Below the pieces are notes generated by a model. The model ran no database searches. It had not been told where the DNA came from and saw nothing but the letters and a program-made list of their open reading frames with translations. A stretch of 64,000 bases of DNA, taken from positions 992,001-1,056,000 of the forward strand of contig MCGE01000012.1 of the NCBI GenBank assembly GCA_002105175.1, read 5' to 3'. A program made the position numbers and the translations under genes. Below are positions 22,561 through 44,889 of this stretch, piece by piece. The stretch is from Absidia repens. Taxonomy: Eukaryota > Mucoromycota > Mucoromycetes > Mucorales > Cunninghamellaceae. How positions within the stretch are numbered: the stretch's first letter is position 1; each line of letters opens with the position of its first letter.

Positions 22561-22952
22561 TTACTTATCGTAATTGTTCCCCCTAATTAATATCTATGCA
22601 TATGTAGAAAATCACCAAGAATATGTAAAAAGAAAAAAAGGTACTAGGCTTCTTTTTTCTCTCCTGCGATTTTTCACACTTTTGTGAGCAGTATCCATTT
22701 GGGGGGAGGGTGGGAAAGATTTCTTGAGTGGAGTTAAAAAAATGCCTGTGATGAACACATAAAAATATAATGGGTGAAGAGCACTGGGTAGTTTGGAAGA
22801 TATAACATTTGTGAAATCACATTCGACATAGATTAGATATTCTCACTAATGACATATACACAGCTGTGACTCGACAATAATGATATCCAGAATAGCAAAA
22901 CGATCCTGGCAAACATTGATTGTAGGCTGTGAAATATTGTAACCCGATTAAC

Positions 22953-22954
<2 letters not shown>

Positions 22955-23013
<59 letters not shown>
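22955..23013. repeat. (TA)n(TG)n compound microsatellite
   Basis: About 35 bp of alternating TA followed by about 22 bp of alternating TG, a purine-pyrimidine alternating tract in gene-free DNA. Confidence 0.9.
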
Positions 23014-23056
23014 CGAGTCATTCTATGTACAGCATCGACAATGCATTTTGAACATA

Positions 23057-23057
<1 letters not shown>

Positions 23058-23099
<42 letters not shown>
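23058..23099 (+). repeat. 42-bp poly(A) tract
   Basis: The longest homopolymer in the window, 45 bp after the compound microsatellite. No gene is near. It could be a retroposition tail, but I cannot define an insert. Confidence 0.85.
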
Positions 23100-23102
<3 letters not shown>

Positions 23103-23289
23103 AGTATCATGCTGAGTGAGTAAGTCATACTTCTCATCAAAAATATGAGACTAGCAAATCCCATTTCGCCCCTATACCATCGTCAGGGATTCTTGCATAC
23201 TGGCAAAACGTAATAAAAACAATAAAATCGACTAAAGGAACACCCTTTTTAGACGTAATCCGCGCCAGCAACACATGCATACATCAAAC

Positions 23290-23835
23290 ACACACTAAAA
23301 AGGATTTATTGAAGGTAGCATAAGGAAAATTATTGTATGGTATGTTTAATGACCAATACAAATATAAAAATAAACAATTGTAAAAAGATATCTAATATAC
23401 TGTACAAGGCAGATAAGATATGTGAAGGACTATCTATAAATGGATCCCTTTTATTAAAAGAGATCTTTTATGCAAATGCATGAGAGAAAATCTATCAAGA
23501 CATTTTTCATTGAAGCAAGTAAAAAAGATACATCTTTTATTCAAATATCTATAGTTTCAAATTATGGACAAACTAAATCTAAACTAAGCTAATGAAGGAC
23601 TCCAAAAAGCCCAACATGTGGTGGTCCCAAAATCCTGAATCCAAAATGACAAGGTTTCCCCATGCATCCTATCATCAGTGTGTTGAAAACCCTTCTAAAC
23701 TAGTCATGATACTAATCTAAGTCCACCATAATCCCATAGGAGCCACAATTGTAAAGAGTTAAGAAGAAAATGGAAAAAAAAAAAAAGAGGGGAGGCGAAT
23801 ATAAAGATTCATGTGTGCGGGATTTGAAATCTTTT
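23290..23835 (-). repeat. Dispersed repeat copy A4
   Basis: Minus orientation. The E-box is changed to CATGTG at about 23810, still beside GCGGGATTTGAAATC. The core at about 23640-23670 is ATCCAAAATGACAAGG then TTTCCCCATGCAT on the plus strand. The AATAAA region is at about 23535, with tail units at about 23390-23510 containing TACTGTACAAGGCAG. Confidence 0.7.
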
Positions 23836-23839
23836 TCTG

Positions 23840-24555
23840 TGGCCACTCGCTGGAAACGGCAGTTCTGATTATTATTTATTTTTTCGATCCCTGTCAGAAA
23901 GAAGGAGGTTGTTGTATTGCTTCATATAGCATGGCGACGTGCATCAGCATAACGTATTAACTATGATAACGATGTAATTTTGTTTTCCTGTTGATATCGT
24001 CCTTGTGGGTCTCTACTGTATATATTGAGCATAAAAAATTGGTTTCACGCCATGACTATTTCCAGTGCGAAAAAAAAGGGGGGAGGCGTCTCATGGGAAG
24101 TTGGAAAAAAAAATGAATGGATTAAGAGATGATGAAACACAATACAAGTCAATAAAAGACAATGCCGGGGACAAATTTTTTTTATTTCAGGTATATAAAT
24201 TTTGAGTGAGTGATGCATAATTAAACCTCTGCCCTAAGCCTACCCAATGATTCTAATCTAAATGATAATGTTCGTGATGGCGAAATACGCACAAGACAAA
24301 AGACATATACATATATACATATATATATATATATACATATAAAGGCAGAGTTTTTTTTTATTATTATTCATAAATATAAAATAGAGACAAACGCACACAC
24401 ACACCAGAGAGAGAGAGTAAGATATAAATAAAGAAGTCAAAAGAGAGAATAAAAAGAAGGAGGGAGAAATGGGCGTGATAAAGTATGATACATAAACTAA
24501 AGAGGGGATGGTAAAAAAGAAAAAGGGGGAAGAAAGGCACCACTGACAAAAAAAA
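23840..24555. other. Intergenic, 3' of the chromatin remodeler gene
   Basis: AT-rich DNA with short TA and CA runs (about 24300-24345 and 24392-24405) and purine-rich stretches. The last part is the 3' UTR of the minus-strand gene ending at 24556. No gene is seen. Confidence 0.45.
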
Positions 24556-31678
<7,123 letters not shown>

Positions 31679-31693
31679 AGAGGGTGCGGGCAC

Positions 31694-32865
31694 TTTATAT
31701 AAAAAGGTGTGTTGGTGTGTGGGTGTGTAGAGAAATACAGATCAAACAAAAGTCGAGAATATCTAGAATACCAGAGAGGAAGAAACTTAGTACGATGCTA
31801 TAGATGGAATAGACAAGAAGTGCTTTTCCCATTCCCAACGCCAACCCCACCCAACACCTCTAACCTCCATGTGTCCTTCAGCGCCTAATCTTTTAGTACA
31901 TGCTTTTCTGTCCAATATATGTTACCTTGATATTCAAAAAGAGCAAAGAAAAAAACAGACAAACACAGGTAGATTGTCTCAGAAGAAGAGAATTAAATAG
32001 TTGGCCAAGCAATGATAGGCAGGGTAAGGATAACCTCAAATACAAGAGATTGATGAGTTTTGCGTAAAAAGGAATCCACAAGTAGTAATATCAATTGAGG
32101 TAGATATAAACAAGGTGCAATACAAAAACTAAAAAAAAATTGCAAAGAGAGGGAGATTAACACATACAAAAAAAATAAAAGAGTGAATGTAGGTGGGAAA
32201 GGGAAAGAAAAGAAACGAAAATATACTTATGTGTTTGTTCCTTTTTGTTGTTATTTTTTTTTTTTCAATAGCAGACTTACGAAGTGGGATTGTTACCGAC
32301 TGGCGTAATTTTTTTTTAATTCCCAGATAGCAAATGATTGGGAGATAGGGATGACCGTGCAGTTGATGATGTTGTTGTTGTTGCTGGGAGGAGGACGAGG
32401 CTTCTATAGAAATGGCCGGTGTTGATAAAGCGGGATCATTTAAAAGAGGAGGGACAAAGGCACGACGAGCATTTATATCTAGGCAGTATCAACACCATAC
32501 AAGAGATAAAGCTAACTGTTTCTCCTGTGCTTAAAAAAAAAAAAGGAAGGAGGTTATACATTGTTCAAGTTTGTGTACTGTGTCCAGCACCCCTCCCTCT
32601 TCTATCACGCACACACAATACCAATTGGAACAAGACTAATATGACAAAACGCACGTTACATATTGCATATGTGTTTTCCAGTAACCCCCCGCCCCCATGA
32701 TAATACACAAATAATTCCAGTCAAAAAAAAATAAAAAAAAAAAAAGGTAACAGCTTTTTTTATTCCATTGGATAAAAACACAACATGTCAAAATAAAAAA
32801 TATAAAAGATATATAAAAAGATGGATAAATGGGGCAAAAGAGACTACTAGTAAAAATAAACTAAA
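31694..32865. other. Region upstream of the remodeler gene, possible extra 5' exon
   Basis: Mostly non-coding. On the minus strand about 32486-32278 is open and protein-like (PPLLNDPALSTPAIS, then SSSSQQQQQHHQLHGHPYLP), starts after a CCTAG acceptor and ends in GTAAGT. It could splice to the AAAG acceptor just before the first remodeler exon (31692), in frame, through an intron of about 585 nt. No in-frame ATG is seen in it, so a further upstream exon would be needed. I treat this as possible only. The remainder is the 3' flank of the V-ATPase gene. Confidence 0.3.
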
Positions 32866-35775
<2,910 letters not shown>

Positions 35776-36465
35776 TGTGTTGTCTCGTTATTCAAAAAAA
35801 AAAAAAAAGGAAGAAGAGGTATATTTCGAAAAAAGAGGAAACGAAAAAAAAAAAAAAAAAAAGGATTTTGTGACAAAGGAGGGGAAGATTTGAAAGGGCG
35901 TTTTCTTTTCATCGTTTCGGTCGGAGTGACGTGTAAAAGAGGCAAGGCCGGCGTTTCAATTAGATGATGGGCTTTATTCATCTTTGATCGTGCCTATCAT
36001 TTTCATCGAAATCGTTCACTCTTTAGCTCCCGTATTCGGTTTATGAATTAACTGGTTCGAAAATTCTACACTATTAGAAATGCATAAATCAGTTTGTATT
36101 AACTATTTTTAGTATGTATTCCTCCTAACCTGGTGTGGAAAAGTTATCCAAACAGGCACCACTCATACTTCAACACTATACCATACATAAACCATTTTAT
36201 GCAAATATACAGTGTATCATGCATTTCATCTTCAGGTCAAGAAACATACAGTATTACAGTAATGTTATGTATATGTTGTAGGTTTAGCAAGAATGTAGAA
36301 TAACCCTTAACTGTTGCAATTTTCTATACATTGCAAAAAAATAAAAAAAAAATTGATCTAACTGGGTGTCAGGGGTAAAATAGGTTGTTGAAATATAACT
36401 ACTGATAAAATTAGATACTCTCAAGTCATTTTACATTTTTGTATCATAAGTGGACCGTTGGGACT
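35776..36465. other. V-ATPase promoter and intergenic DNA
   Basis: Purine-rich leader of the minus-strand V-ATPase gene (A runs near 35795 and 35845), then AT-rich DNA. No gene is seen. Confidence 0.45.
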
Positions 36466-36469
36466 CTTC

Positions 36470-37605
36470 TGGCTTTAGTTTAGAGCTGCTTTATTAATAT
36501 GACCCATATGCAAAAAAAAAAAAAAAAAGAAAAAAAAAAGTGCCAAGCTGGTTATATACAATATGTCCGGTCTAACGGAAGTTACACTGATGGCATGATC
36601 AAGGTTCAGTAAGTAATATGAATGGTAGAGAACAGGAATAGCTCTGGGTTTCATATTAAGTGACCTACAGCTGTCAGCCAGTCCCAAGGCGGCAGGCGGG
36701 AGTAGGCATGATAAGCTAGAACTGCAATGCAAAATGCGCTATAGCAGCGAGTACACACACAGCACGACCTAGATCCATTTGTACGGTTGGTCGACAAGAC
36801 ATACGGCTATGTTTGATAGAAAGTGATCTAAACTGCCAACCAGTTTTCTGGGACGCGGGGGAAGAGGTAGTCATAGTGGGTGAATTATAAAGCAAGTGTT
36901 TAATAGGTCATATACAAAACAACTACGTAGAGACTTCTTTTTTTATTATACGATGGGTCAGATATTCGTTAATAAAAAGGCGCATTTTATTAAAGCATAA
37001 CGATATGTGCTAAACTAAAGACGAAGGGTTCATTGTAATGAGGGAAGGATCTCCTGGACGAAGATTGAGGGATACTATTGTGAGATTCGAAGAATGGTCA
37101 ACACTAAACTAAAGGGACCATTATCAAATGGGAACAAAGTGCATGGTATGAGAAAAACTAAAGGCATATCTGTTATTGAAGCATTGCAACGGCCATCACT
37201 AATCAAAAAGGGGTGATGGTAATAATAAAAGGATCAACTGTACAGTACATGAGAAGACTAATGGGACAGTTTTCATTGAAACAAGTAAAACGAGACATAT
37301 TTTATTCGGATGTAGGTACAAACTATGGACAAACAAGCACTAATCTAAACTAATGAAGGCTCCAAAAAGCCAACTGATGGTGGTCCCAAATCCTGGATCC
37401 AAAATGAAAGGTTTTCCCCATGCATGTTGTAATCCCTGAGCTGAAAACTCTTCTAAACTAGTCCTGACACTATTCTAAGTTCAATACAACGGCATAGACG
37501 TTGAATGGTGAAGAGTAAAAAAAAAAAGAAAAAGAAAGAAAGAAGTGCTGGAAAATAAAAAACACAGCAGGCGAAGATAAAGAATCATGTGGACGGGATT
37601 TAAAA
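36470..37605 (-). repeat. Dispersed repeat copy A5 (near full length)
   Basis: Minus orientation, about 1.1 kb. CATGTG is at about 37586, beside GACGGGATTTAAA. The core lies at about 37395-37430 (ATCCAAAATGAAAGG, TTTTCCCCATGCAT on the plus strand). The AATAAA region is at about 37300 (TATTTTATTCGGATG on the plus strand) and tail units run leftward to about 36960 with ATGAGAAGACTAATGGGAC. The left end (about 36470-36960) matches the left part of copy A7, for example TATACAATAT followed by AACAGGRATA and GATAAGCTAGAA. Confidence 0.75.
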
Positions 37606-37624
37606 TATTTTTCGTGTGCTCTTT

Positions 37625-39093
37625 CATAGGAGGGCTCCTTTTATTTGGTGCATCTTGCAGTGTAGCTCCCTCAGCCCAAAACCAACCAACTCCAATTGAC
37701 TATGGCAAGGCATTTATTTTTATAAAACATAAAAACCATCACCCTCATAACTTTGTTTTATTTCATGTTTACTACCAAGTTACGAGGTTAAGGTTTTTGT
37801 CAAGGAAAAAAGCATATCCTTCTCATAGCATTTGAGTGACATTCAACTTTTGTTTTTATCTTTTTGCTAAAATATAAGCTACATATGAGTGTGTCATGCA
37901 AACTGAAATGTGTTTGTGAGGTTGGATCATGGGAATGGCATTGTCTTTTCGCAGATGCACGCACTTCTTCCTAAATTGGCAATTCATTCTTTGATCTACA
38001 TTACATATTATATATATATATATGCAAAATTTCCTTCACAAAGAGATCCCACACTTTGATGGTCAAATGTATTCACTTTTAGAACTCTGTCCTCCATCCT
38101 TGTATGATATGCTGACCTAGACATCTTGGCTCATGATGACATAGGTATTATGTATTCATGCTCGACTTTTTCCAGTCTCCCCCCTATGATTATTGAAATT
38201 GATTGACGTTTATTATAATATACATAATGCATGTATGATATCTCCTTTGTTGAGTGAGATCGAAAAATAGAAAAAATCACTCGCTCGAAAACTTCCATGG
38301 CTGAATGGTGGGGTATCATAAATCATTTGAACTGTATTTTAGATTTGCAATAGAAAATAAACCTCATCATGATGACTCATCGTCGAAATGCTTATCAAAA
38401 TAAATAAATAAAGTACCAGTTTCGATATACTAAATTCACATGTATGTATAAATATTTTTTTTCTTTCTGAAAGAAGGTATTGGATGTAATAGGCAATCGT
38501 ATAAAAAGTGTGGGAAGGGAGGGAGGGAGGGGGGAGAGGGTCAGCGTCAAGTTGATGGAGAAATCAAAAACCTGACAGCGGGCGGCGGGTAATTGAAAGT
38601 CCGTGTTATCATTGGATCGAATTAAAATTTGGAACGAAGAGAGAGATCAGAGAGTTACTATTAGTATTACGAATGAATAAAATTTAGCAACATAATCCCA
38701 GTATGAACAATGTGTGGGGAAAATGATAGTTTTCTAAGCAGGGCAATTAAAATGGCATGAAACAAAAAAATCATATGGGATTTAGTTGTTCCACCATCAA
38801 TTGGCGAGAAGGGACTTCTCGGGAGTCAAAAGTGCCTCAGCAAGGGTCGGAACCTGAAGGCAAAATTATAGCCACTGCGAAAATTTTTTTATATAGGATT
38901 TTTGTTCCCCTTTTAAAAAGGTACCTTTTTTGTTATCTTGACCCCTTTCTTTCCTTTCTGTCTCTTTCTCTCTCTCTCTTTTTATATTTTTTTTATTCAG
39001 AAAAACTTTTTTCTACCTTTCACCACTAATCACCCCTCTCTTTTTATCTTCTTGCATTCAACATACACACACACACACACATATTAATCTATC
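37625..39093. other. Intergenic DNA and promoter of the mitochondrial carrier gene
   Basis: No gene is supported. There is a G-rich cluster at 38512-38540 and a pyrimidine-rich leader ending in (AC)n just before the ATG at 39094. Confidence 0.45.
38512..38540 (+). other. G-rich tract, potential G-quadruplex
   Basis: At least five runs of three or more G separated by single bases (GGGAAGGGAGGGAGGG, then GGGGGG and GGG), about 555 bp upstream of the carrier gene start. Fold potential follows from the pattern; a role in regulation is not shown. Confidence 0.5.
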
Positions 39094-40199
39094 ATGTCAA
39101 CGACAAAACGATCGACTCCTTTTTATTTCGGCGGTGCCGCCTCCTGTATTGCCGCCATGGTGGTGCATCCATTTGATCTGACCAAGGTCCGTTTACAGAA
39201 TACTAAAGGTACTGGGAGCAAGCAAGGCATGTTCTCCACCATGGTCAAGATTGCCCGAACGGAAGGTGCCTTACAATTGTATGCCGGCTTATCTGCCAGT
39301 ATTCTTCGTCAAGCAACCTACTCTACCGTCCGATTTGGTGGTTATGAAAAAATGAAGACTTATGTGGCCAAGGGTCAAGGTACATCTATAATAATAATAA
39401 TAATAATAATAATAGGGGCTGTATGACGATTATATAACTAAAAAACACCTTTCTTTTGATAGATCCTACTGTATTCCAACTGCTGATCGCATCAAGTACA
39501 GCTGGCGCACTAGGCGGCGCATGTGGTAATCCTGGTGACGTGGTGAATGTACGCATGCAAAACGATGGACAGCTTCCTCCTCAACAACGACGAAATTACA
39601 AACATGCATTGGATGGTGTGATACGTATTGCGCGGGAAGAAGGCATCACCTCGTTGTTCCGTGGGCTGGGTCCAAATATGAACCGTGCTATTTTGATGAC
39701 CTCTTCTCAATGTGTTTCTTACGATAGCTTCAAGGATCTATTACTTCGTTATAGTCCTTTACAGGATGGGTTGATTCTTCATTTTACATCTAGTACACTT
39801 GCTGTAAGTTCTTTTTTATAATTTTTTTTTTTTTTTTGATTCAAGGGGTGGGGGGCATGGCATATCATTGGATGGTTTTATGCGGTGACATGATGACTCA
39901 CAGCTCTTTTCTTCTTCTTCTTCTTTCTATAGGGTCTTGTGGCTACGACAGTATGTTCACCTGTAGATGTGATCAAAACAAGAATCATGACAGCAAGTTC
40001 CTCTGATCGAAAAATGTCCTCATTCAATATCATGTCAAGTATGTATAAAAATGAAGGCATGGCGTCGTTCTTCAAGGGTTGGACACCAGCATTTATCAGA
40101 TTGGCACCTCAAACGATCATTACCTTTGTTGTACTGGAACAATTCAAGAAATGGCACTCTTCTTGGCACGATCGACAATTATTGGTTGCCAAGATCTAG
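39094..40199 (+). CDS. Mitochondrial dicarboxylate carrier (SLC25 family)
   Basis: This inner-membrane carrier probably exchanges dicarboxylates (malate, succinate) for phosphate. Three exons, about 39094-39379, 39463-39803 and 39933-40199, join in frame to 297 residues, the normal size. Each of the three repeats has its PxD/E-x-x-K/R signature: HPFDLTKVRLQ, NPGDVVNVRMQND and SPVDVIKTRIM. The contact-point pattern and the RMQND and QATYSTVRFGGYE stretches are those of the DIC/oxoglutarate branch, most like yeast Dic1. There is no cleavable presequence. Intron 1 contains a short ATA repeat. AATAAA near 40384 is a plausible polyadenylation signal. Substrate is inferred from family resemblance. 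Confidence 0.9.
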
Positions 40200-42259
40200 A
40201 ACTTTTTTACATCCATACACATTCATTTACTTTATCAATCTCATACACATTTTTTTTTCGATTCCTTACTTATTCCTTATCTCTCTCCTCCATTCACTCT
40301 GGTGTTTTTATTTTTTTGTTCTATCTTTATTATATCATATCCCCCACCTTTCCCCACTTTATGTACCGTATATAGAATCAAATCAAATAAACTCGATCAA
40401 TGTTTACTTTTTATGTATTGTTTGTGCCTTGTTGATAGAAAATGTGGGGTAAAAAATATACTTGAAGCTTTTTTCAGAAATGAATATACTACTCTGGAAA
40501 ATCCCGTAAAGTCCCGTCATCTTTCCTTAATATGTCGGAACTTTAAACTACAAGGGTAGCCAGGGTTGTCGTCCATTTACCGGCATGATGGATTTTTTTT
40601 AGGAATTGCGGGGAGCTATTGATTGAGTATACCTGATTTTTTCTCTTAAGAGATTTCTCCATGTGATAGGAACCATTGCCTATCTTTTGTTCAAGTTGCC
40701 TTTTTAACTCTGTCTCTCGCCAAGTAAAAGATTCGGAGGAGATTTTATTTCCCGGTTCCTATATGATGTCTTTTTATAGTGATATAGGGAACTGATGCCT
40801 TCTGTAGGTTTTTGATATACTGTATTTATTGTTACCATTCTTATTATTTTATTAGCGTCATTAAAATTGATTACAGGGAAAAAGACGATGGTCTCGGTGC
40901 GGTGTTTTAAAATTGTCTCATATTAGTTGTCTCTCTACGGAAGCCTTCACCGCGTTTCTCTTAAGGCTTTTGTTGAAAATATACACATCTGACACTTTTA
41001 ACGAAAACATTTGATCCTAATTATATAAACTCACTTATGTATTATGAAATTAAAACATACTTACTATTATGTACAATATTATTTAATCATACTTGGATAA
41101 ATCCCAGAACAAAAAAAAAAAAAAAAAAAAAAAAAAACCTAGTGGCCGTATGGGTGATATCATAATTTTTTCACAATTGAATCCCCCAATGATTTAAGCT
41201 TGAATGAGTGCGGGCTCTCAACAATTGTACCTGAATTAATTCTTATAGGAGTAGCTTCTCAAGCTTTCTGCATATACTATATTTTTTTTTATATCACAAA
41301 TGGCTTCCTCTCTTTTTATTATCATAGCATGACTTTTTCTTCTACTCTATCAACCGACGATCAAAACTTCCAATCATCGTGTGTGTTACTTTTAGAGATA
41401 AAGGTACCTATCAGATCAGTTTTAAGGTTTTCGTCGGATGGTATCTCTTCTTTAAGTGGTATGCTTTTTTTTTTATGAAATAGTGGCATGCTTCTTTATT
41501 GGCCCTAAATCACAGCCGAAACTTGTATTCCTCTCCTTATTCATAGGTGGGTAAAGAAATCACACTTGATTTTTTTACTCAACGATTCAATTCATTCAAT
41601 TAGAATCGTTATAATTTATTGTATAGATATTACGTATTTTATTGTCTAGGTCATGTTGTCTTTTCTCATGCGTTTTTTTTTTTTTCTTTTTTTCTAATAA
41701 AACACACCCCAACCATATATATATTTGTTTTTAAATGAAGGGCATTAGATGATACATGATAATTTATGATTTGTGGAGATTGTATTACGTACAACACCGC
41801 CCTGACAAAGCCAAAGGGTAAGGTGGGGGTGGAGTGATTAAAATAAAATATGAGACTCAGCTTGGCGGGACAATTCATGCACTTATTATTCACCAAAACG
41901 AGGCATCCTATTTTTTTTTTCTAGATGATCGCTTTCTATAATTGTAAATGATCATAAAGGTCTTAAAAGTGCATACTGGTTGGGTTTCCCTTTATGCTTT
42001 ATCTATCTCCTTGACGTAAAGGGAACATTTAAGAAAAAAAAAAACGTTGATCCATGATCTTTTTCTTTGCGCTTTGCCCTTGTAGCCTAGATAATGCCCA
42101 ACAATGAAGCGGAGGTTGAAATCATGACAAACCCGCCCCCACCGACTACAACTCGTTTGAATATAAATATCACCAGAGAAACCTTTTTTTTTCTTCTTCT
42201 TTTTTTTCACCCTTCTCCTTATTTATTTCTTTTTTACTTTTCAAACTAAACAAAAACCA
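40200..42259. other. Intergenic DNA without recognised genes
   Basis: Two kilobases with no gene I can support. Features are an A run at about 41112-41138, scattered T runs, and a CT-rich leader before the glutamate dehydrogenase start. I found no copy of the dispersed repeat here. Confidence 0.5.
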
Positions 42260-44720
42260 ATGGCTTTCCTCTTGAGACAATTACCTCAAACGTAAGTACC
42301 TCTTTAGTATTATATACTGCTTTGGTCAATTTTATTCATTATTGTAACTTTTTTATTCTTCTTCCGCCTTTAGCACGCGTCCTATGGTCGCTGCTGCTGC
42401 TCGCCGAGTTGCTATGCCTACTCTTCTCCGTACTATGACTACTTGTAAGGACAACAACTATAGAGCAAACCCTGTACCGTTTCACTCATCTCCTTTTTTA
42501 TTTTGGGTCATTCATTGATTTGAAACAGCTGCCACTCAAGTTGCCTGTGAAGCTCATGAACCCAGTTTCTTGCAATCCGTTGAATCTTACTATGACGATG
42601 CTGCCAAGATCAGTTCCGTCAACCCTGGTACTTTGAGCCATCTTCGTGCTGTTGACTCTCTCCTCCGTGTCACTTTCCCCATCGAATTGGAAGATGGCAA
42701 GTACGAAGTCATTGAAGGTAAGATACACTCATACATATAAGGCACAAGGAGAAGAAGGGGGGTTTATACAGGGGAGAGGTGGGGCTGGAGGGATTTGTAA
42801 CATTGTTTATTAAACTTGTCCGGTTTTGTATCTAGGTTACCGTGCTCAACACTCTCGTCATCGTTTGCCTGTCAAGGGTGGTATCCGTTACTCTGAAGAA
42901 GTCGATTTGCAAGAAGTTGAAGGTAAAAAGCGATCAAAGTACACTGTGTATTTGCGTGTGTGCCGAAGGTTGTACTTTTTGGTGAAACCACCATTCTTGG
43001 ATAATTCTCGGGCCCACGCATTTGCTTCGGACTTGTGTATGTTTCTGATGAACTCATCACCTTTCTCTCTCTATATTTCTTCGATTGATTTCATTTAGCC
43101 TTGGCCTCTTTGATGACTTACAAGTGTGCTGTTGTCGATGTTCCCTGTAAGTTTTTTGATTTCTTCTTAGTTTACAAAAAAATTCCCACAATGATTTCCA
43201 TTTTTGTCCACTGATTCTCACGGCCCTTTTTTTTTTTTCTTTGTTTATGATAGTCGGTGGCGCAAAGGGTGGTGTCAAGATTGATCCCAGAAAATACACC
43301 ACTGAACAACTCGAACGTATTACTCGTCGTTTCACCATGGAATTGTGCCAAAAGAACTTCATTGGTGTTGGTACTGATGTCCCTGCCCCTGATGTCGGTA
43401 AGTCTTTTTTTTCAGAAATGGACTCTTTGGGTTGGATAGTATAATATGTGTTTGTGTACTAAAGAAAAAAACGTTTGCACATGATTTTTGGTTTTCGTTA
43501 GGTACTGGACCTCGTGAAATGTCTTGGATTATGGATACTTACCGTCAATTCAACCCCACCGATGTGAACGCAGCTGGCTGTGTTACTGGTAAGCCTTTGT
43601 CTCAAGGTGGTGTCCGTGGCCGTACCGAATCTACCGGTCTCGGTATTTACTACAGGTAAAAGAAAATTATACGGATATGTTTCAAATCTTTGATCAGAAA
43701 CTCATTCAATCACATCTTGTTACTCTTTGTTTCTTAAAACCATCTTTTTGTTAGTATCCGTGAATTCTTGTCCTACAAGGAAGTTCAAGAAAAGACCGGT
43801 TTGAACGGTCAAGTCAAGGATGCCAGTGTTGTTGTCCAAGGTTTCGGTAACGTCGGTTACTATGTCTCCAAGTTCTTTGAAAACAACGGGTAAGCAAAAA
43901 AAGGGAAAAAAATTAGACACTGGGAAATGTGCGGCTAATGATTTTTTTTTATCATAGTGCCAAGGTCATTGGTGTTGGTGAACGCGACTGTGCTATCTAC
44001 GATCCTAATGGTTTGAACGTTGAAGAACTCCACAAGCACTACACCGAAAAGGGTACTTTCCGTGGATTCTCTTCCTCTGCCCAAATCATTGAAGATTCCG
44101 TCAAGATCCTTGAAACCGAATGTGATATCTTGATCCCTGCTGCTCTCGAACGTCAAATTGGTTTGGTCAACTGTGACAAGATCAAGGCCAAGGTCATCGG
44201 TGAAGGTGCTAACGGTCCCGTCACCCCTGCTGCTCACGAAGCTTTGGAAAAGCGTGGTGTTGTTGTCCTTCCTGATTTATTGTTGAACGCCGGTGGTGTC
44301 ACTGTGTCTTACTTTGAATGGTTGAAGAACTTGTCCCACGTCCGTTTCGGTCGTATGAACAAGAAATGGGATGAATCTATGGTAAGTTTTTGAATATTCT
44401 GGCGGGAGAAAAAGTAGAAAACAATGGATGCTTATCCCTTTTTTTTTTTTTTATGACAACAGCGCCTCAAGTTGTTCACTCTTGTAGAAGAAAATGCTGG
44501 TCGTGCTTTGACAGAAGCTGAACGTAAGGCCATTGTCCATGGTGCTGAAGAAGCCGATTTGGTCTACTCTGGTCTCGAAGATACCATGATCCAAGCTTGT
44601 GAAGAAACCCGTCAAACCGCTTCCCTCAAGAACGTCGATTTCCGTACCGCTGCTTACCTCAACGCTATCCAAAAGATTGCTGCTGTCTATGAAGGCTCTG
44701 GTATGCTCTTCATGCACTAA
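42260..44720 (+). CDS. Mitochondrial glutamate dehydrogenase, GLUD1-type hexameric
   Basis: This enzyme interconverts glutamate and 2-oxoglutarate plus ammonia. Ten exons join in frame to 513 residues. The N-terminus ([11 protein letters not shown], then [20 protein letters not shown]) is a typical mitochondrial presequence rich in Arg and Ala. Core motifs follow the animal enzyme: [31 protein letters not shown] with the catalytic lysine at about K135, [10 protein letters not shown], the Rossmann loop VVQGFGNVG (271-276), [30 protein letters not shown] and [12 protein letters not shown]. The segment before [14 protein letters not shown], where animal enzymes carry the regulatory antenna, is about ten residues shorter. 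Cofactor preference cannot be settled by eye. Coding DNA is rich in CTT/GCT/GTC codons, as in highly expressed genes here. A downstream AATAAA lies near 44875. Confidence 0.94.
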
Positions 44721-44889
44721 GTCGACAACCTCTTGCTTCCTCCTCCTCCTTACTAGCTAGCTAGTTACCCCCCCCCTTATTGTATTCTCTCTCTTCTTTT
44801 TATATTTTGATACACTTTTGACATCTCATAGTTTAGAATTCCTTACGTTTTTTTATATTCTTTATTATTTCGAACAATAAACATTCGGA

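Noticed and set aside
32411..32533. Small plus-strand frame (MAGVDKAGSFKRGG...)
   Set aside because: About 40 codons, antisense to the possible minus-strand exon, with no supporting features.
37587..37835. 82-codon plus-strand frame with a signal-peptide-like start
   Set aside because: It starts inside the 5' edge of repeat copy A5, uses the E-box region as its start, and the rest has no protein-like composition.
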